From NCBI GenBank assembly GCA_963700475.1, contig CAVOXR010000001.1, positions 124,001-188,000 of the forward strand: 64,000 nt of DNA. The letters are read 5' to 3'. The DNA is from Prado023 sp963700475. GTDB taxonomy: Bacteria > Actinomycetota > Actinomycetes > S36-B12 > CAIYMF01. The number at the start of each line of letters is the position of its first letter. Position 1 is the stretch's first letter. A model generated the notes under the pieces. That model saw only the letters and a program-made list of their open reading frames with translations, was not told the DNA's origin and did not search any database. A program made the translations under genes and the position numbers. Shown one piece after another: positions 35,950 through 44,321 of the stretch.

Positions 35950-36828
35950 TCAGTGGTCCTGGAGTAGCCACGCGTGGACCTCTGGGACTCGATTGACTGC
36001 CAAGGTGAGGTGACCGTCGGTGTCCGAGAGGTGCGCGTCGACGCCGGGGATCCGGGCTGCGAGCCACTGACCATGCTGGAACGGGACGAACTGATCATCG
36101 GCACCGTGCCACAGCTGAACTGGGGTCTTGATGTCGGAGACGTCGAAGCCCCACGGCGCTAGGTGAGCGACGCCGTCCTCCCACCAACCCTCGTCACCGG
36201 GCGCCAGGCCCGACTGGCCCGAGGCCACCAGTTCGGTCGCGATGTCGAGGGTCAGCGCCGCCGCATCCGTCGGGGACAGAAGGGAGGCCATCAACTCGTG
36301 CAGTCCCTCGGGGGTCGTGGCGAGCGTGTCCAAGCGATCCTGGTGGGACTTCTCCCGCGCGGCCTGCGGGTCGTCGAGCATGAGCCGAATGTCGTCGACG
36401 TTTGCCTGGCCCATGCCCGTGAAGTAGTCCAGGCCCTCACCGCCGTACGGAGCGAGGGAAGCCAGCGAAGCCACGGCGGTCACCAAGTCGGGCAGAAGCG
36501 CGGCGCAGGCCAGAGCGTGGGGACCGCCACCGGAAAAGCCCCATACCGCGAGCCTGTCGATACCGAAGGCCTGCGAGATCGCTCGGACATCCTGCGCGCA
36601 GTCAGCCACGCTGCGCCCCGGTTGTGCCGTCGAGCCGCCATAACCCGGACGGTCGTAGCTGATGAGGTGGATCCCGCGCTGCTCGGCATCGCGCAACCAC
36701 GACGACATCATCAACCGCGAGTTCGGGGTCCCGTCGTGCACCAGGACCGGCCTGCCCGCTGGGTCTCCGCCTGACTCGACGCACAGAGTTCGGCCATCAG
36801 GGGTCAGCACGGTGCTGGTACGTGTCAT
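35950..36828 (-). CDS. Alpha/beta hydrolase
   Basis: Hydrolase of about 292 residues with the alpha/beta fold. The oxyanion-side motif HDGTPNS is near residue 30; the nucleophile elbow is WGFSGGGPHAL, which gives the catalytic serine. The late acid and histidine are seen in LWHGADDQFVPF and in DTDGHLTLAV. The substrate is unknown. Start is uncertain: ATG at 36828 is chosen because the conserved part begins immediately, while 36840 and 36882 are in-frame alternatives without good ribosome sites. It is convergent with corA and divergent from the TrmO-like gene. Confidence 0.88.
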   Translation of the reverse strand: MTRTSTVLTPDGRTLCVESGGDPAGRPVLVHDGTPNSRLMMSSWLRDAEQRGIHLISYDRPGYGGSTAQPGRSVADCAQDVRAISQAFGIDRLAVWGFSGGGPHALACAALLPDLVTAVASLASLAPYGGEGLDYFTGMGQANVDDIRLMLDDPQAAREKSHQDRLDTLATTPEGLHELMASLLSPTDAAALTLDIATELVASGQSGLAPGDEGWWEDGVAHLAPWGFDVSDIKTPVQLWHGADDQFVPFQHGQWLAARIPGVDAHLSDTDGHLTLAVNRVPEVHAWLLQDH

Positions 36829-37108
36829 CACCGCTGGCATGCTACGCGGCGACGACACCGGCTGCCCTGTCGGCGTTCGCACGCTGGCATCTGGACCCGC
36901 CTCCCACGAATCGCCGTCATTCGATCCAACGAGGGTAGGGGCGCCTAATCTGGGAGGTCAATGAGTCTGGCTGCGGGTCTGGCACCAGCATCTCGGCGCG
37001 AGTCGGGCCACTGTGCTCTGCCGGATCGATCGCTCCTGAGAGCCAGGGCGAACGCATCTCCTCCATGTCACAGCAGGGGGCCAGCGGACCCCAGAGAGAG
37101 GAGCCGGG

Positions 37109-37591
37109 GTGGACGACCACCAAGCAACCGCCGACACGCCGCACACTGACGCGCACCCGGGAGCCGTCCGCGGCGACGCGCTGGATGCGTCCTACCAGGT
37201 CCACCCCATCGGGTGGATCGAATCCCCGCTCCTCGACACTGCTGAGGCACCGAAGCAAGGCGAGTTGGGCGCCCCGGATGCCTGGCTGGTGCTCAATCCC
37301 ACCGTCCGCGAAGGGGCCCGTGACCTCGCGGTCGGCTCAGACATCATCGTCCTGACCTGGCTGCACCAGGCCCGCCGCGACGTGTTGGTCACCCACCCCG
37401 GCGGCGTTGCGACCCGGCCCGAGCGGGGCGTGTTCAGCACCAGATCACCTGCCCGCCCCAACCCTGTCGGCATCCATCGAGTATCTGTCCTGGCCATCGA
37501 GGGCGACCGGCTGCGGGTCGGCCCCATCGAGGCGATCGATGGCACGCCAGTCATCGACATCAAGTCAGCCCTGCCCTCCGACTACCCCTGA
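37109..37591 (+). CDS. tsaA: TsaA/TrmO family tRNA methyltransferase-like protein
   Basis: Protein of 160 residues in the TsaA/TrmO family, whose E. coli member methylates t6A37 of tRNA using SAM. The beta-barrel domain starts with VHPIGWIESP (about 31-40) and has the family fingerprint GVFSTRSPARPNPVGIHRVSVL (residues about 110-131 in total), with RPNPVG most diagnostic. The usual C-terminal DxKPYxP reads DIKSALPSDYP, a partial departure. A 30-residue non-conserved lead precedes the domain. GTG at 37109 has GAGAGAGGAG upstream. Confidence 0.85.
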   Translation: MDDHQATADTPHTDAHPGAVRGDALDASYQVHPIGWIESPLLDTAEAPKQGELGAPDAWLVLNPTVREGARDLAVGSDIIVLTWLHQARRDVLVTHPGGVATRPERGVFSTRSPARPNPVGIHRVSVLAIEGDRLRVGPIEAIDGTPVIDIKSALPSDYP

Positions 37592-38094
37592 GCGACACCG
37601 GACGAACGACCGCCATGTGTGCGATAGGCGGAATGGGGTCATCTCGCGGCGTCCACGCAGTGCTCGCACCGCGGCCTCCTCCGGGATCGAGGGCCTGCCC
37701 CCGCGCCGCGCAGGAGGGCTGCGCCCGGCGATGAGCTGGCGCGCCCTGCTGGCCCGTCCCGCGCGTCCGCTGTGGCCCAGCGTGACGACCTCGGGACAGG
37801 ACCAGAGCTGACAGGCCGAATCCGGCGACAGCGAACGGTGCCCGCAGGCGAGGCAGCCGGCGTGCTCCGCCGCCTCGTGCGCTGCGTGGAGAACGCCAGG
37901 CTGATCGAAACCCCACTCAGTCAAGGGAACAGGCCGGGCTGAGCTCGCGACGCACGCCAGCACCGGGCGGAGTTCCCTCGTGGAGGATCGCCATACCCTG
38001 GGGGGTATATGCTGCGACGAAGGGGCCCGATCTCCCTTGCACAGTCGAGGCGAGTGCCCCGAAATCGAGCCAACGTAGAGCGAGGAGAACCGCA
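37592..38094. other. Long intergenic region upstream of the peroxiredoxin gene
   Basis: These 503 bases hold no gene I can support. A minus-strand frame (37565-38095) is open and contains CLACGH and CQLWSC cysteine pairs, but it lacks a ribosome site and any recognised family; it may be decayed sequence. The last 100 bases contain a palindrome (37993-38008) and the ribosome site GAGGAG of the peroxiredoxin gene. Confidence 0.5.
37993..38008. promoter_or_regulatory. ATACCC-N4-GGGTAT palindrome upstream of peroxiredoxin
   Basis: ATACCCTGGGGGGTAT is an inverted repeat with perfect 6-base arms, 87 bases before the peroxiredoxin ATG. Its form closely resembles operators of the CsoR/CstR/RcnR family (TACCC-Gn-GGTA type), which sense copper, persulfide or nickel. 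No CsoR gene is in this window. Assignment is by motif resemblance. Confidence 0.55.
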
Positions 38095-38823
38095 ATGACC
38101 GAAACCAGCCAGGCCCCCGTCCTGGTGTCCATGCCCCGGATCGGCGACGCAGCGCCAGCCTTCACGGCTGCGACCACCCAAGGGGAGATCAACTTCCCGG
38201 ATGACTACGCCGGCAAGTGGGTCATCCTGTTCAGCCACCCGGCCGACTTCACCCCCGTGTGCACCACGGAGTTCATGACGTTCGCGACCCTGCAACAACA
38301 GTTCCGCGACTTGAACACCGAATTGGTCGGGCTGTCGGTGGATGGGCTGTTCAGCCACATCGCCTGGTTGCGCACCATCAAGGAGAAGATCACGTTCAAC
38401 GGCATGTCCGACGTGGAGGTGACGTTCCCGCTCATCGAGGACATCACGATGAGCGTCGCCCGGGCCTACGGGATGATCATGCCCGGCGAGGCCTCGACCA
38501 AGGCCGTGCGCGCAGTGTTCGTGATCGACCCCAAGGGGACCATCCGCACGATCATCTACTACCCCCTGAGTCTGGGACGCAACTTCGACGAGCTGTTGCG
38601 CGTGGTCACCGCCCTACAGACCGCCGACGCCTTCTCCGTGGCGACCCCCGCAGACTGGCGCCCCGGCGATCCGGTCATCGTTCCGGCGGCTGGCTCCTGC
38701 GGCGTGGCCAAGGACCGCGTGGACGGCAAGGAGGACGGCGTCACCTGCGTCGACTGGTTCTTCTGCACGCGGGAGATCAGCGCCGAGCAGATCGACACCG
38801 CCATCAAGGCCCAATCCGCCTGA
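38095..38823 (+). CDS. Peroxiredoxin (Prx6/1-Cys type)
   Basis: Thiol peroxidase of 242 residues that reduces hydrogen peroxide and organic peroxides. The active site is HPADFTPVCTTEF with the peroxidatic Cys56. Domain order and length match the Prx6 branch (AhpC/TSA fold then a C-terminal dimerisation domain). Late cysteines in GSCGVAKDR, GVTCVDWFFCT (about 202, 214 and 219) could serve as resolving or metal-binding residues. The ATG has GAGGAG upstream. A palindromic operator candidate lies 87 bases before the start, so metal- or sulfur-responsive expression is possible. Confidence 0.94.
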   Translation: MTETSQAPVLVSMPRIGDAAPAFTAATTQGEINFPDDYAGKWVILFSHPADFTPVCTTEFMTFATLQQQFRDLNTELVGLSVDGLFSHIAWLRTIKEKITFNGMSDVEVTFPLIEDITMSVARAYGMIMPGEASTKAVRAVFVIDPKGTIRTIIYYPLSLGRNFDELLRVVTALQTADAFSVATPADWRPGDPVIVPAAGSCGVAKDRVDGKEDGVTCVDWFFCTREISAEQIDTAIKAQSA

Positions 38824-38907
38824 GCCGCTTCGAGCGGGCCACCCCGCCGCCGGCTCTGTGACGTTGTCCTCTGGTGCGAGCCCCCGAAGGAGCGCACGAT
38901 CAGCCTC

Positions 38908-40431
38908 GTGGAGCGCGCTGCGGTGGTCGAGACCCACATCTCGGTGCTGTTCTTCCTCGGTGACCGGGTCTACAAGGTGCGCAAGCCCGTCGTGACCCCT
39001 TTCCTGGACTTCTCGACTCGGGAACTGCGTCTGGCCGACTGCCGGCGCGAGGTGCAGCTCAACCGGCGGCTCGCTCCGGACGTGTACCTCGGTGTTGATG
39101 ACGTCGTCGACGAGACGGGGGCTCCCGTCGACCACCTTGTGGTGATGCGCCGGCTGCCCGCCAATCGCCGGCTGGCCACGATGATCACCGACCCCGACTT
39201 CGACCAGGCCCACCTGGTGGCCGTGGCGAGGCAGCTGGCCGCCTTCCACTCCCGGGCCGCCCGAGCGCCGGCCATCGACCTGGCCGGCTCGGTCGAGCAC
39301 CTGACCATGCTCTGGTCGACCAACCTCGAGGAGACCGCGGCCTTCGCTGGGCGGTTCCTCGACGGCGACCTGCTCGACCGGATCGGTCGCCAGGCGGTGG
39401 CCTACCTCGACGGCCGACACCCGCTGCTGGCCCACCGGGTCGCCGAACGGCGGATCGTCGACGGCCACGGCGACCTGCTCGCCGAGGACATCTTCTGCCT
39501 CGATGACGGCCCCCGGATCCTGGACTGCATCGAGTTCGACCCCCGTTTCCGCTGGGGGGATGTGCTCTACGACACCAGCTTCCTGGCCATGGACCTCGAG
39601 CACCTGGGTCGGGCCGACCTGGCCCGGCGGTTCCTGGCCGCCTACCGGGAGTACGCCGGCGAGACGCACCCGGACTCCTTCGAGCACTGGTACATCGCCT
39701 ACCGCGCCCTCGTCCGGGCCAAGATCGCCTGCCTGCGCGCCGGGGGCGGCGAGGCGGGTGCCGCCGGTGAGGCGGCAGCGTTCCTGGCCCAGGCCGGCCG
39801 GCACCTCGACGAGGCCGAGATCCACCTGGTCCTCGTCGGCGGCCTGCCCGGAACCGGCAAGACCACCCTCGCGCAGGGGCTGGCCGACCGGCTCGGCTGG
39901 GCGGTCCTGCGCACCGATGAGGTGCGCAAGGAACTCGCCGGCCTGAACCCCACGCAGCCCGCCGGCGCCGCCCCGTTCGCCGGAATCTACACCCCCGCGT
40001 CCACCGCCGAGGCCTACCGGGAGCTCCTCCACCGGGCGGAGATGGCGCTGGGCTGGGGCGACTGCGTGGTGCTCGACGCGACCTGGCTCGACCCCGAGCA
40101 GCGCGACGCCGCCCGAGCGCTCGCCCGGCGGTGCCACGCCCACCTCCACCAGATCTGCTGCGACCTTCCCCTGCACGAGGCCGCCGACCGGATCCTCGCC
40201 CGAGCGCAATCCGGTGCCGACGCCTCCGACGCCACACCCGAGGTGCTCGCCCGCCTTGCGCAACGGGCTCGCGAACCCTGGACAGAAGCCCATCACATCG
40301 ACACCGGCCGACCCCCCGCCGACGTCATCGACGACGCCGTCAGCCTCGTGCGCCCCGACCGCTCATCTGGCGGACCGGTCACCCTGATTGATCAGCAGCG
40401 TCCGATCGTCTCTTTGATGCCGGCACCGTAG
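38908..40431 (+). CDS. Bifunctional APH-like/AAA (P-loop) kinase fusion, Rv2004c-like
   Basis: Two-domain protein of 507 residues resembling Mycobacterium tuberculosis Rv2004c. The N-terminal half (about 1-300) is aminoglycoside-phosphotransferase-like, with YKVRKPV, the catalytic loop DGHGDLLAEDIF and DCIEFDPRFRWGDVLYD. The C-terminal half is a P-loop kinase with Walker A GLPGTGKTTLAQGL (about 313-326) and the acidic VVLDATWLDPEQRDAA. Its real substrate is not known. The GTG start at 38908 has a weak, distant ribosome site. It follows the peroxiredoxin gene by 84 bases and may respond to the same stress (inference). Confidence 0.88.
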   Translation: MERAAVVETHISVLFFLGDRVYKVRKPVVTPFLDFSTRELRLADCRREVQLNRRLAPDVYLGVDDVVDETGAPVDHLVVMRRLPANRRLATMITDPDFDQAHLVAVARQLAAFHSRAARAPAIDLAGSVEHLTMLWSTNLEETAAFAGRFLDGDLLDRIGRQAVAYLDGRHPLLAHRVAERRIVDGHGDLLAEDIFCLDDGPRILDCIEFDPRFRWGDVLYDTSFLAMDLEHLGRADLARRFLAAYREYAGETHPDSFEHWYIAYRALVRAKIACLRAGGGEAGAAGEAAAFLAQAGRHLDEAEIHLVLVGGLPGTGKTTLAQGLADRLGWAVLRTDEVRKELAGLNPTQPAGAAPFAGIYTPASTAEAYRELLHRAEMALGWGDCVVLDATWLDPEQRDAARALARRCHAHLHQICCDLPLHEAADRILARAQSGADASDATPEVLARLAQRAREPWTEAHHIDTGRPPADVIDDAVSLVRPDRSSGGPVTLIDQQRPIVSLMPAP

Positions 40432-40509
40432 AGACTCCCCGTGGTGCGACGAACCTGTGGTTGGCGGTGAAGCCGACGCCGGGACGCTCAGCATCACGCC
40501 ACGTTGCAG

Positions 40510-40971
40510 CTACTGATCCGCGCCATCGCCGTGGCCGTTGTCCCAACCTGGGCGCGGCCCGGACGCATGTTCGGAGTCCGAGCGCTCCAACGAGGCCAAC
40601 CGGGCCTCCAACCGTGTGAGGCTTGCCAGGATCGCTTGGCCTGTCGACTCCTCGGCGGCGTCGTGCGGGCCCTCGTCCTCCCGGACGAACATCGCAGCCA
40701 GGTAGGCGCTGACCATCGACAACAACACGAAGCCGACAACCATCAGGGCGCCGGCCAGGATGATTCCCTGGTCGGTGCGGGGTGGCTCTCCGACGAATCC
40801 GACCGTCGTGATGAGGCTGAGCGCCCAGAACAACCCCCGCCAGTACGTGGCCACCGTTTCGGTCTCGAAGGCGGCCGCTGCCCCAGCCGCGACCACCACG
40901 ACGGCCAGTGAGCCGATCAAGACCGGCCCGACCCACAGACGAGAGATCCGAAAATGCATGCGTCCAAGCAT
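40510..40971 (-). CDS. Two-helix ion channel (Ion_trans_2-like), altered filter
   Basis: Membrane protein of 153 residues with two helices flanking a pore loop, the layout of small potassium channels. The first helix is VGPVLIGSLAVVVVAAGAAA, the pore helix and filter read SLITTVGFVGEPP (about 60-72), and the second helix is GALMVVGFVLLSMVSAYLAA. The canonical filter TVGYGD is TVGFVG here, so selectivity may be altered. The cytosolic tail (about 100-153) is acidic and contains a probable coiled coil (ILASLTRLEARLASLE). ATG at 40971 is chosen; 40959 is possible. Confidence 0.75.
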   Translation of the reverse strand: MLGRMHFRISRLWVGPVLIGSLAVVVVAAGAAAAFETETVATYWRGLFWALSLITTVGFVGEPPRTDQGIILAGALMVVGFVLLSMVSAYLAAMFVREDEGPHDAAEESTGQAILASLTRLEARLASLERSDSEHASGPRPGWDNGHGDGADQ

Positions 40972-41243
40972 GTCCCTGTTCTTACCATCGTCGACTCCTT
41001 GGCCACGATCGAGGGCTAGCCCGGGGAGCCACACCCCCCGCTTCGACTCCCGCGGGTTACACACCCCTGCGCTGAGCGGCCATGCGAGGCATGGATCACA
41101 CCGAGCTACAGGCAGCTCGGCCGGCCCCCGTGCTGGGGCAACGGCGCAACGGCGGTCAACTGAGACCAGCGAACCGCATTGCGTCGCCGCACAGAGTCCC
41201 ACTCGAACCTCTGTGGCCGACGTCTCTGACCACCTCGTCGAAG

Positions 41244-41984
41244 TCACCCTCGCCGGTCGTCAGGTTGACCTTCACCGTGAACTGGAACATCCCGTCGCCC
41301 CCGGGCAGGTGGGCCCTGCGCCAGAACGGCCGGCGCCGGCGGCGTCCGCCGGGCCGCGCGCAGCACCCCGACGACGGCGCCGATGAGCCACAGCGCGAAG
41401 GCCACGGATGCCATGCCCCCGCTGAAGAAGCCAGTCAGGCACAGCGCGGAGACGGCGTAGGACACCCAGATGGCCCACCGCGGCAGGGCGCGCGCCTGCT
41501 GGGCGATCCGCGTCGTCACGGCGACCAGCACCGCACCACCGGTCAGCCCGGTGAACGCGACCACGAGCCCCGCCGTGCCGAGCACACGGGCGATGTCCGG
41601 GTCTGGGGTGAACTCGTCGGCCCATGCCGTGACCGCCGCGGTCGACACGTCCAGCGACACCCCTGTGATCATCAGCCCGCCGAACAGCACCACCGCCGGC
41701 ACGATCGCGTGCGCGAGCGGGTCGCCGCCGGACAACCGGTCCAGAACCGCCCGCAATCCGACGGCGAACCAGAGCAGCAGCGCGATCCCCGCGGCGAGCA
41801 TGGGCAGCCCGATGCCGGCGGCTGCCTGTTTGGCGCCGTCGTCGAGCCTGTCGAGAATGGCGGCGTCCGGGTCGCCCGGGGCGTCGACGCCGACCAACGA
41901 GCACAGCGCCACCCCGACGACGAGCAGCACGACCGAAGCAGCGCCCGCCCATCCCGCGCGCTGAAGAGCTCGAGACTCGTCCAT
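41244..41984 (-). CDS. Multi-pass membrane protein of unknown function
   Basis: Unrecognised 246-residue protein with about six hydrophobic helices, for example VVLLVVGVALCSLVG (about 18-32), LPMLAAGIALLLWFAVG, AIVPAVVLFGGLMITGV, LVVAFTGLTGGAVLVAV, and two near the C-terminus. After the last helix the tail (about 30 residues) is Pro/Arg-rich. ATG at 41984 follows GGGAGG. No enzymatic motif is visible. Neighbours give no functional hint. Confidence 0.75.
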   Translation of the reverse strand: MDESRALQRAGWAGAASVVLLVVGVALCSLVGVDAPGDPDAAILDRLDDGAKQAAAGIGLPMLAAGIALLLWFAVGLRAVLDRLSGGDPLAHAIVPAVVLFGGLMITGVSLDVSTAAVTAWADEFTPDPDIARVLGTAGLVVAFTGLTGGAVLVAVTTRIAQQARALPRWAIWVSYAVSALCLTGFFSGGMASVAFALWLIGAVVGVLRAARRTPPAPAVLAQGPPARGRRDVPVHGEGQPDDRRG

Positions 41985-42200
41985 CCCACCTCCCAAGATC
42001 GCGCTACTGTGGGTCGCAGACGGTGCCGGCACCAGGACCCTGGCCGGGCCGCCAGCAAGGGACCGCAACGGACCTCAGCGCCCGGCGTCTCGGCCCGCCC
42101 GGCCGGCCCCGGGCCACGTGCGCCCTGACCGGGTTCACCGCGGTGTGGGCCAGCGGCCCGTGCCGGCGGGCCGCCGGCGGGCCGGCCGTCGGTCCCCGGG

Positions 42201-42488
42201 TCAGGGCACGGGGACCCAGTCGCCGTCGTACCAGACCGGGTCGTCGTCCATCAGGGCGCGGAACTCCTGGTAGCGGGCGTCCTGGTCTGGCGATTCCCCG
42301 TTGGCGCGGTAGGTGGCCTGGTCCTGGAAGCGCACGACCATGAGCACGGTGTCGGGGTGGTTGTCGACGACCAGCAGGTCGGTGCCGAGGTAGCCGTCGA
42401 CGTGCAGGTAGTCCTCGGCGGTGGCCAGGGCCTGCAGCTTCGCGAGGTTCTCAGGGCGGACGTGGCACAACGCGACAGTTCCGTACAT
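42201..42488 (-). CDS. Dimeric alpha/beta-barrel monooxygenase-like protein (ABM type)
   Basis: Protein of 95 residues with the ferredoxin-like fold pattern of antibiotic-biosynthesis-monooxygenase/heme-degrading proteins: MYGTVALCHVRPENLAKL, a central strand TDLLVVDNHPDTVLMVVRF, and DDDPVWYDGDWVPVP at the end. Such small proteins work as homodimers and can act on quinones or heme. The ATG at 42488 has GAAGGAG upstream. It lies about 80 bases from an iron-box-like site (42566-42584), which would fit a heme- or iron-related role (inference). Confidence 0.72.
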   Translation of the reverse strand: MYGTVALCHVRPENLAKLQALATAEDYLHVDGYLGTDLLVVDNHPDTVLMVVRFQDQATYRANGESPDQDARYQEFRALMDDDPVWYDGDWVPVP

Positions 42489-42565
42489 AGCGGCTCCTTC
42501 GGTGATCCCGGACCTCGGTCGCGCGGCCCGCACTTCGACGGTACTCCGGGGCCGGGCCCCGGCCA

Positions 42566-42584
42566 ATAGGTAAGGCTTACCAAC
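42566..42584. promoter_or_regulatory. DtxR/IdeR-like iron box (site 1)
   Basis: ATAGGTAAGGCTTACCAAC matches 14 of 19 positions of the DtxR/IdeR consensus TTAGGTTAGGCTAACCTAA, including the GGT and ACC arms. It lies 78 bases upstream of the ABM-type gene start (42488). By established knowledge such boxes bind iron-loaded repressor; binding here is untested. Confidence 0.6.
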
Positions 42585-42699
42585 TAGCACGCCCTGGGAG
42601 CGTGGCAATGCCGAATCGGAAACAGGAACCGACGCGCCACCAGGCTGGGGACGCGGGCGACGTCAGGGCCATTGAACGCCAGCGCCGTGGGGAGTAGCG

Positions 42700-42718
42700 T
42701 GAGGCCAGCCTCACCTAA
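42700..42718. promoter_or_regulatory. DtxR/IdeR-like iron box (site 2)
   Basis: Read on the minus strand, TTAGGTGAGGCTGGCCTCA matches 15 of 19 positions of the DtxR/IdeR consensus. It overlaps a perfect 7-2-7 inverted repeat (42699-42714), which could also be the site of another dimeric repressor. It lies 94 bases before the cupin start. Confidence 0.55.
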
Positions 42719-42812
42719 TTTGATGAGGTAAGTGGCGATCCACCCACGTGTGGAACGGGACGTCGTGGGCCTCCTCGTGACACAGCGGATCGCCGAGGAA
42801 AGGAGGCCTGCA

Positions 42813-43175
42813 ATGGCCAGCTTCGAGCTCAAGAACTTCGCCGAACCCGATGAGGTCCGGGAGTTCCCGTTCGGTCGGGGTGAGATCGTCGACATCGGCG
42901 GTGGGAAGGTGATGCGGATGACCCTCCAGCCGGGTTGGCGGTGGTCCGAGCACGTCAAGCCGGCGGCAGGGACGGAGCTCTGCCAGGCGCCGCACTTCCA
43001 GTACCTGATCTCCGGACGGATCGGGGTTCGGACCGCGGACGGCGCGGAGTTCGAGGCCCGGCCCGGGGACGTGAACTGGCTGCCACCCGGGCACGACGCC
43101 TGGGTCGTCGGCGACGACCCTGTCGAGGCGATCGACTGGGGCGGAGCCCACGTCTGGGGCCGGGCAGCGGAATAG
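42813..43175 (+). CDS. Cupin domain protein
   Basis: Single-domain cupin of 120 residues. The two cupin motifs are seen as MTLQPGWRWSEHVKP (about 36-50) and ARPGDVNWLPPGHDAW (about 85-100), with IDIGGGKVMR between strands. The usual histidine triad is reduced (one histidine in each motif), so metal binding is uncertain. An excellent ribosome site lies before ATG 42813. The methyltransferase gene starts 9 bases after its stop, so the two form an operon; the cupin may bind or modify the same small molecule. Confidence 0.85.
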   Translation: MASFELKNFAEPDEVREFPFGRGEIVDIGGGKVMRMTLQPGWRWSEHVKPAAGTELCQAPHFQYLISGRIGVRTADGAEFEARPGDVNWLPPGHDAWVVGDDPVEAIDWGGAHVWGRAAE

Positions 43176-43184
43176 CGAGGTCCC

Positions 43185-44279
43185 ATGGCTGATCCGGAAC
43201 TGAGGGTCCCGCCCCGGGACCTGGACACCGTCGTCGGGCGGCTCGTGGAGGCACTGGCCGGTGCGATGGACCTGTACGCCCTCTACTTGGGCGATGCCCT
43301 GGGCCTGTACCGGGCGCTCGACGGCGGGTCGGAGCTGACCGCTGATGAGCTGGCAGGTCGGACCGGGGTGCTCCCCCGGTACGCCCAGGAGTGGTGCGAG
43401 GCCCAGGCCGCTGGGGGCTGGTTGGAGTGCCACAACCACCAGGACCCACCCGCTGCACGCAGGTTCTCGATGCCCGCGTCGGTCCGTGAGGCACTGCTCG
43501 ACCGGGACTCCCTGGCGTTCCTGGCCCCGTCGGTGCGGTGCACAGTGGTCGCCGGGCGAGCGCTGCCGGCGCTGCTGGACACCTACCGCGGTGAGCGGAC
43601 CTTCGGGTGGGAGGACCACGGCCCCGAGATGCGCCACGGGCAGGCAGAAGCCAACCGACCCATCTTCCGGACCCTACTGGTCGACGACTGGCTCCCGCGG
43701 ATCCCTGAAGTCGCCCAGCGGCTGGCCGCACCAGGCGCCCGGGTGGCCGACGTGGGCTGCGGCATGGGCTGGGCCGCCATCGCCCTGGCCGAGGGCCTGC
43801 CGAACCTTCGGGTCGACGGGTACGACATCGACGCCCCCAGCATCGAGGCGGCCCGCCACCACGCCCAGGAGCACGGCGTCGCCGATCGGGTCGCCTTCCA
43901 CGTCGCGGACATCGCCGAGCTCGACAAGGACAGAAGGTACGACGCCGTCTTCGCCTTCGAGTGCGTCCACGACATGAGCCGCCCGGTCGAAGCGCTGGCC
44001 TCCATGCGGCAGATGGCCAACGGGGGCGAGGTCCTGATCATCGACGAACGCACGCTCGACCAGTTCACCCCCGACGCCCCACTCATGGAACGACTGCTCT
44101 ACGGGTACTCCCTGACCGTGTGCCTGCCCGACGGCATGTCAGCCAACCCCTCCGAAGCCACCGGCACCGTCATGCGCCGAAACCATATGGAGGACTACGC
44201 GAGCCGTGCCGGGTTCAGTGGCGTGCAGACCATCGACCTCGACCATGACCAGTTCCGGATGTACCGGCTCACCTGCTGA
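43185..44279 (+). CDS. SAM-dependent methyltransferase with N-terminal winged helix
   Basis: Protein of 364 residues. The N-terminal domain (about 15-110) is a winged-helix dimerisation-like domain (LGLYRALDGGSELTADELAGRT), the C-terminal domain a class I methyltransferase with motif I RVADVGCGMGWAAIALAE (about 185-202), GYDIDAPSIEAAR and the post-motif VFAFECVHDMSRPVEAL. The architecture resembles O-methyltransferase-like and Rv-type SAM methyltransferases. It is 9 bases after the cupin gene, and an alpha/beta hydrolase gene follows after 42 bases. Substrate unknown. Confidence 0.9.
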   Translation: MADPELRVPPRDLDTVVGRLVEALAGAMDLYALYLGDALGLYRALDGGSELTADELAGRTGVLPRYAQEWCEAQAAGGWLECHNHQDPPAARRFSMPASVREALLDRDSLAFLAPSVRCTVVAGRALPALLDTYRGERTFGWEDHGPEMRHGQAEANRPIFRTLLVDDWLPRIPEVAQRLAAPGARVADVGCGMGWAAIALAEGLPNLRVDGYDIDAPSIEAARHHAQEHGVADRVAFHVADIAELDKDRRYDAVFAFECVHDMSRPVEALASMRQMANGGEVLIIDERTLDQFTPDAPLMERLLYGYSLTVCLPDGMSANPSEATGTVMRRNHMEDYASRAGFSGVQTIDLDHDQFRMYRLTC

Positions 44280-44321
44280 TCCCGAGATCCTCCGACCAAC
44301 GACCACGACCCGGGAGGTGCG

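Larger units (their letters stand above)
42489..42812. other. Divergent promoter region, 324 bases
   Basis: No gene is seen in this stretch between the minus-strand ABM-type gene and the plus-strand cupin gene. It contains two sites resembling DtxR/IdeR boxes (separate entries) and, nearer the cupin gene, its ribosome site AAAGGAGG at 42799-42806. Confidence 0.6.

Noticed and set aside
37565..38095. Minus-strand frame with cysteine pairs in the gap before the peroxiredoxin gene
   Set aside because: CLACGH and CQLWSC recall a zinc ribbon, but there is no start signal or recognised family, and it overlaps the end of the TrmO-like gene.
38614..40296. 560-codon minus-strand open frame opposite the kinase-fusion gene
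   Set aside because: The plus strand has Walker and kinase motifs with correct order; the antisense product has no recognisable fold.
41156..41290. 44-codon minus-strand ORF (begins MFQFTVKVNLTTGEGDF)
   Set aside because: It looks protein-like and has a weak GGGGG site, but overlaps the upstream membrane-protein gene by 47 bases and matches no family I know; too short to support.
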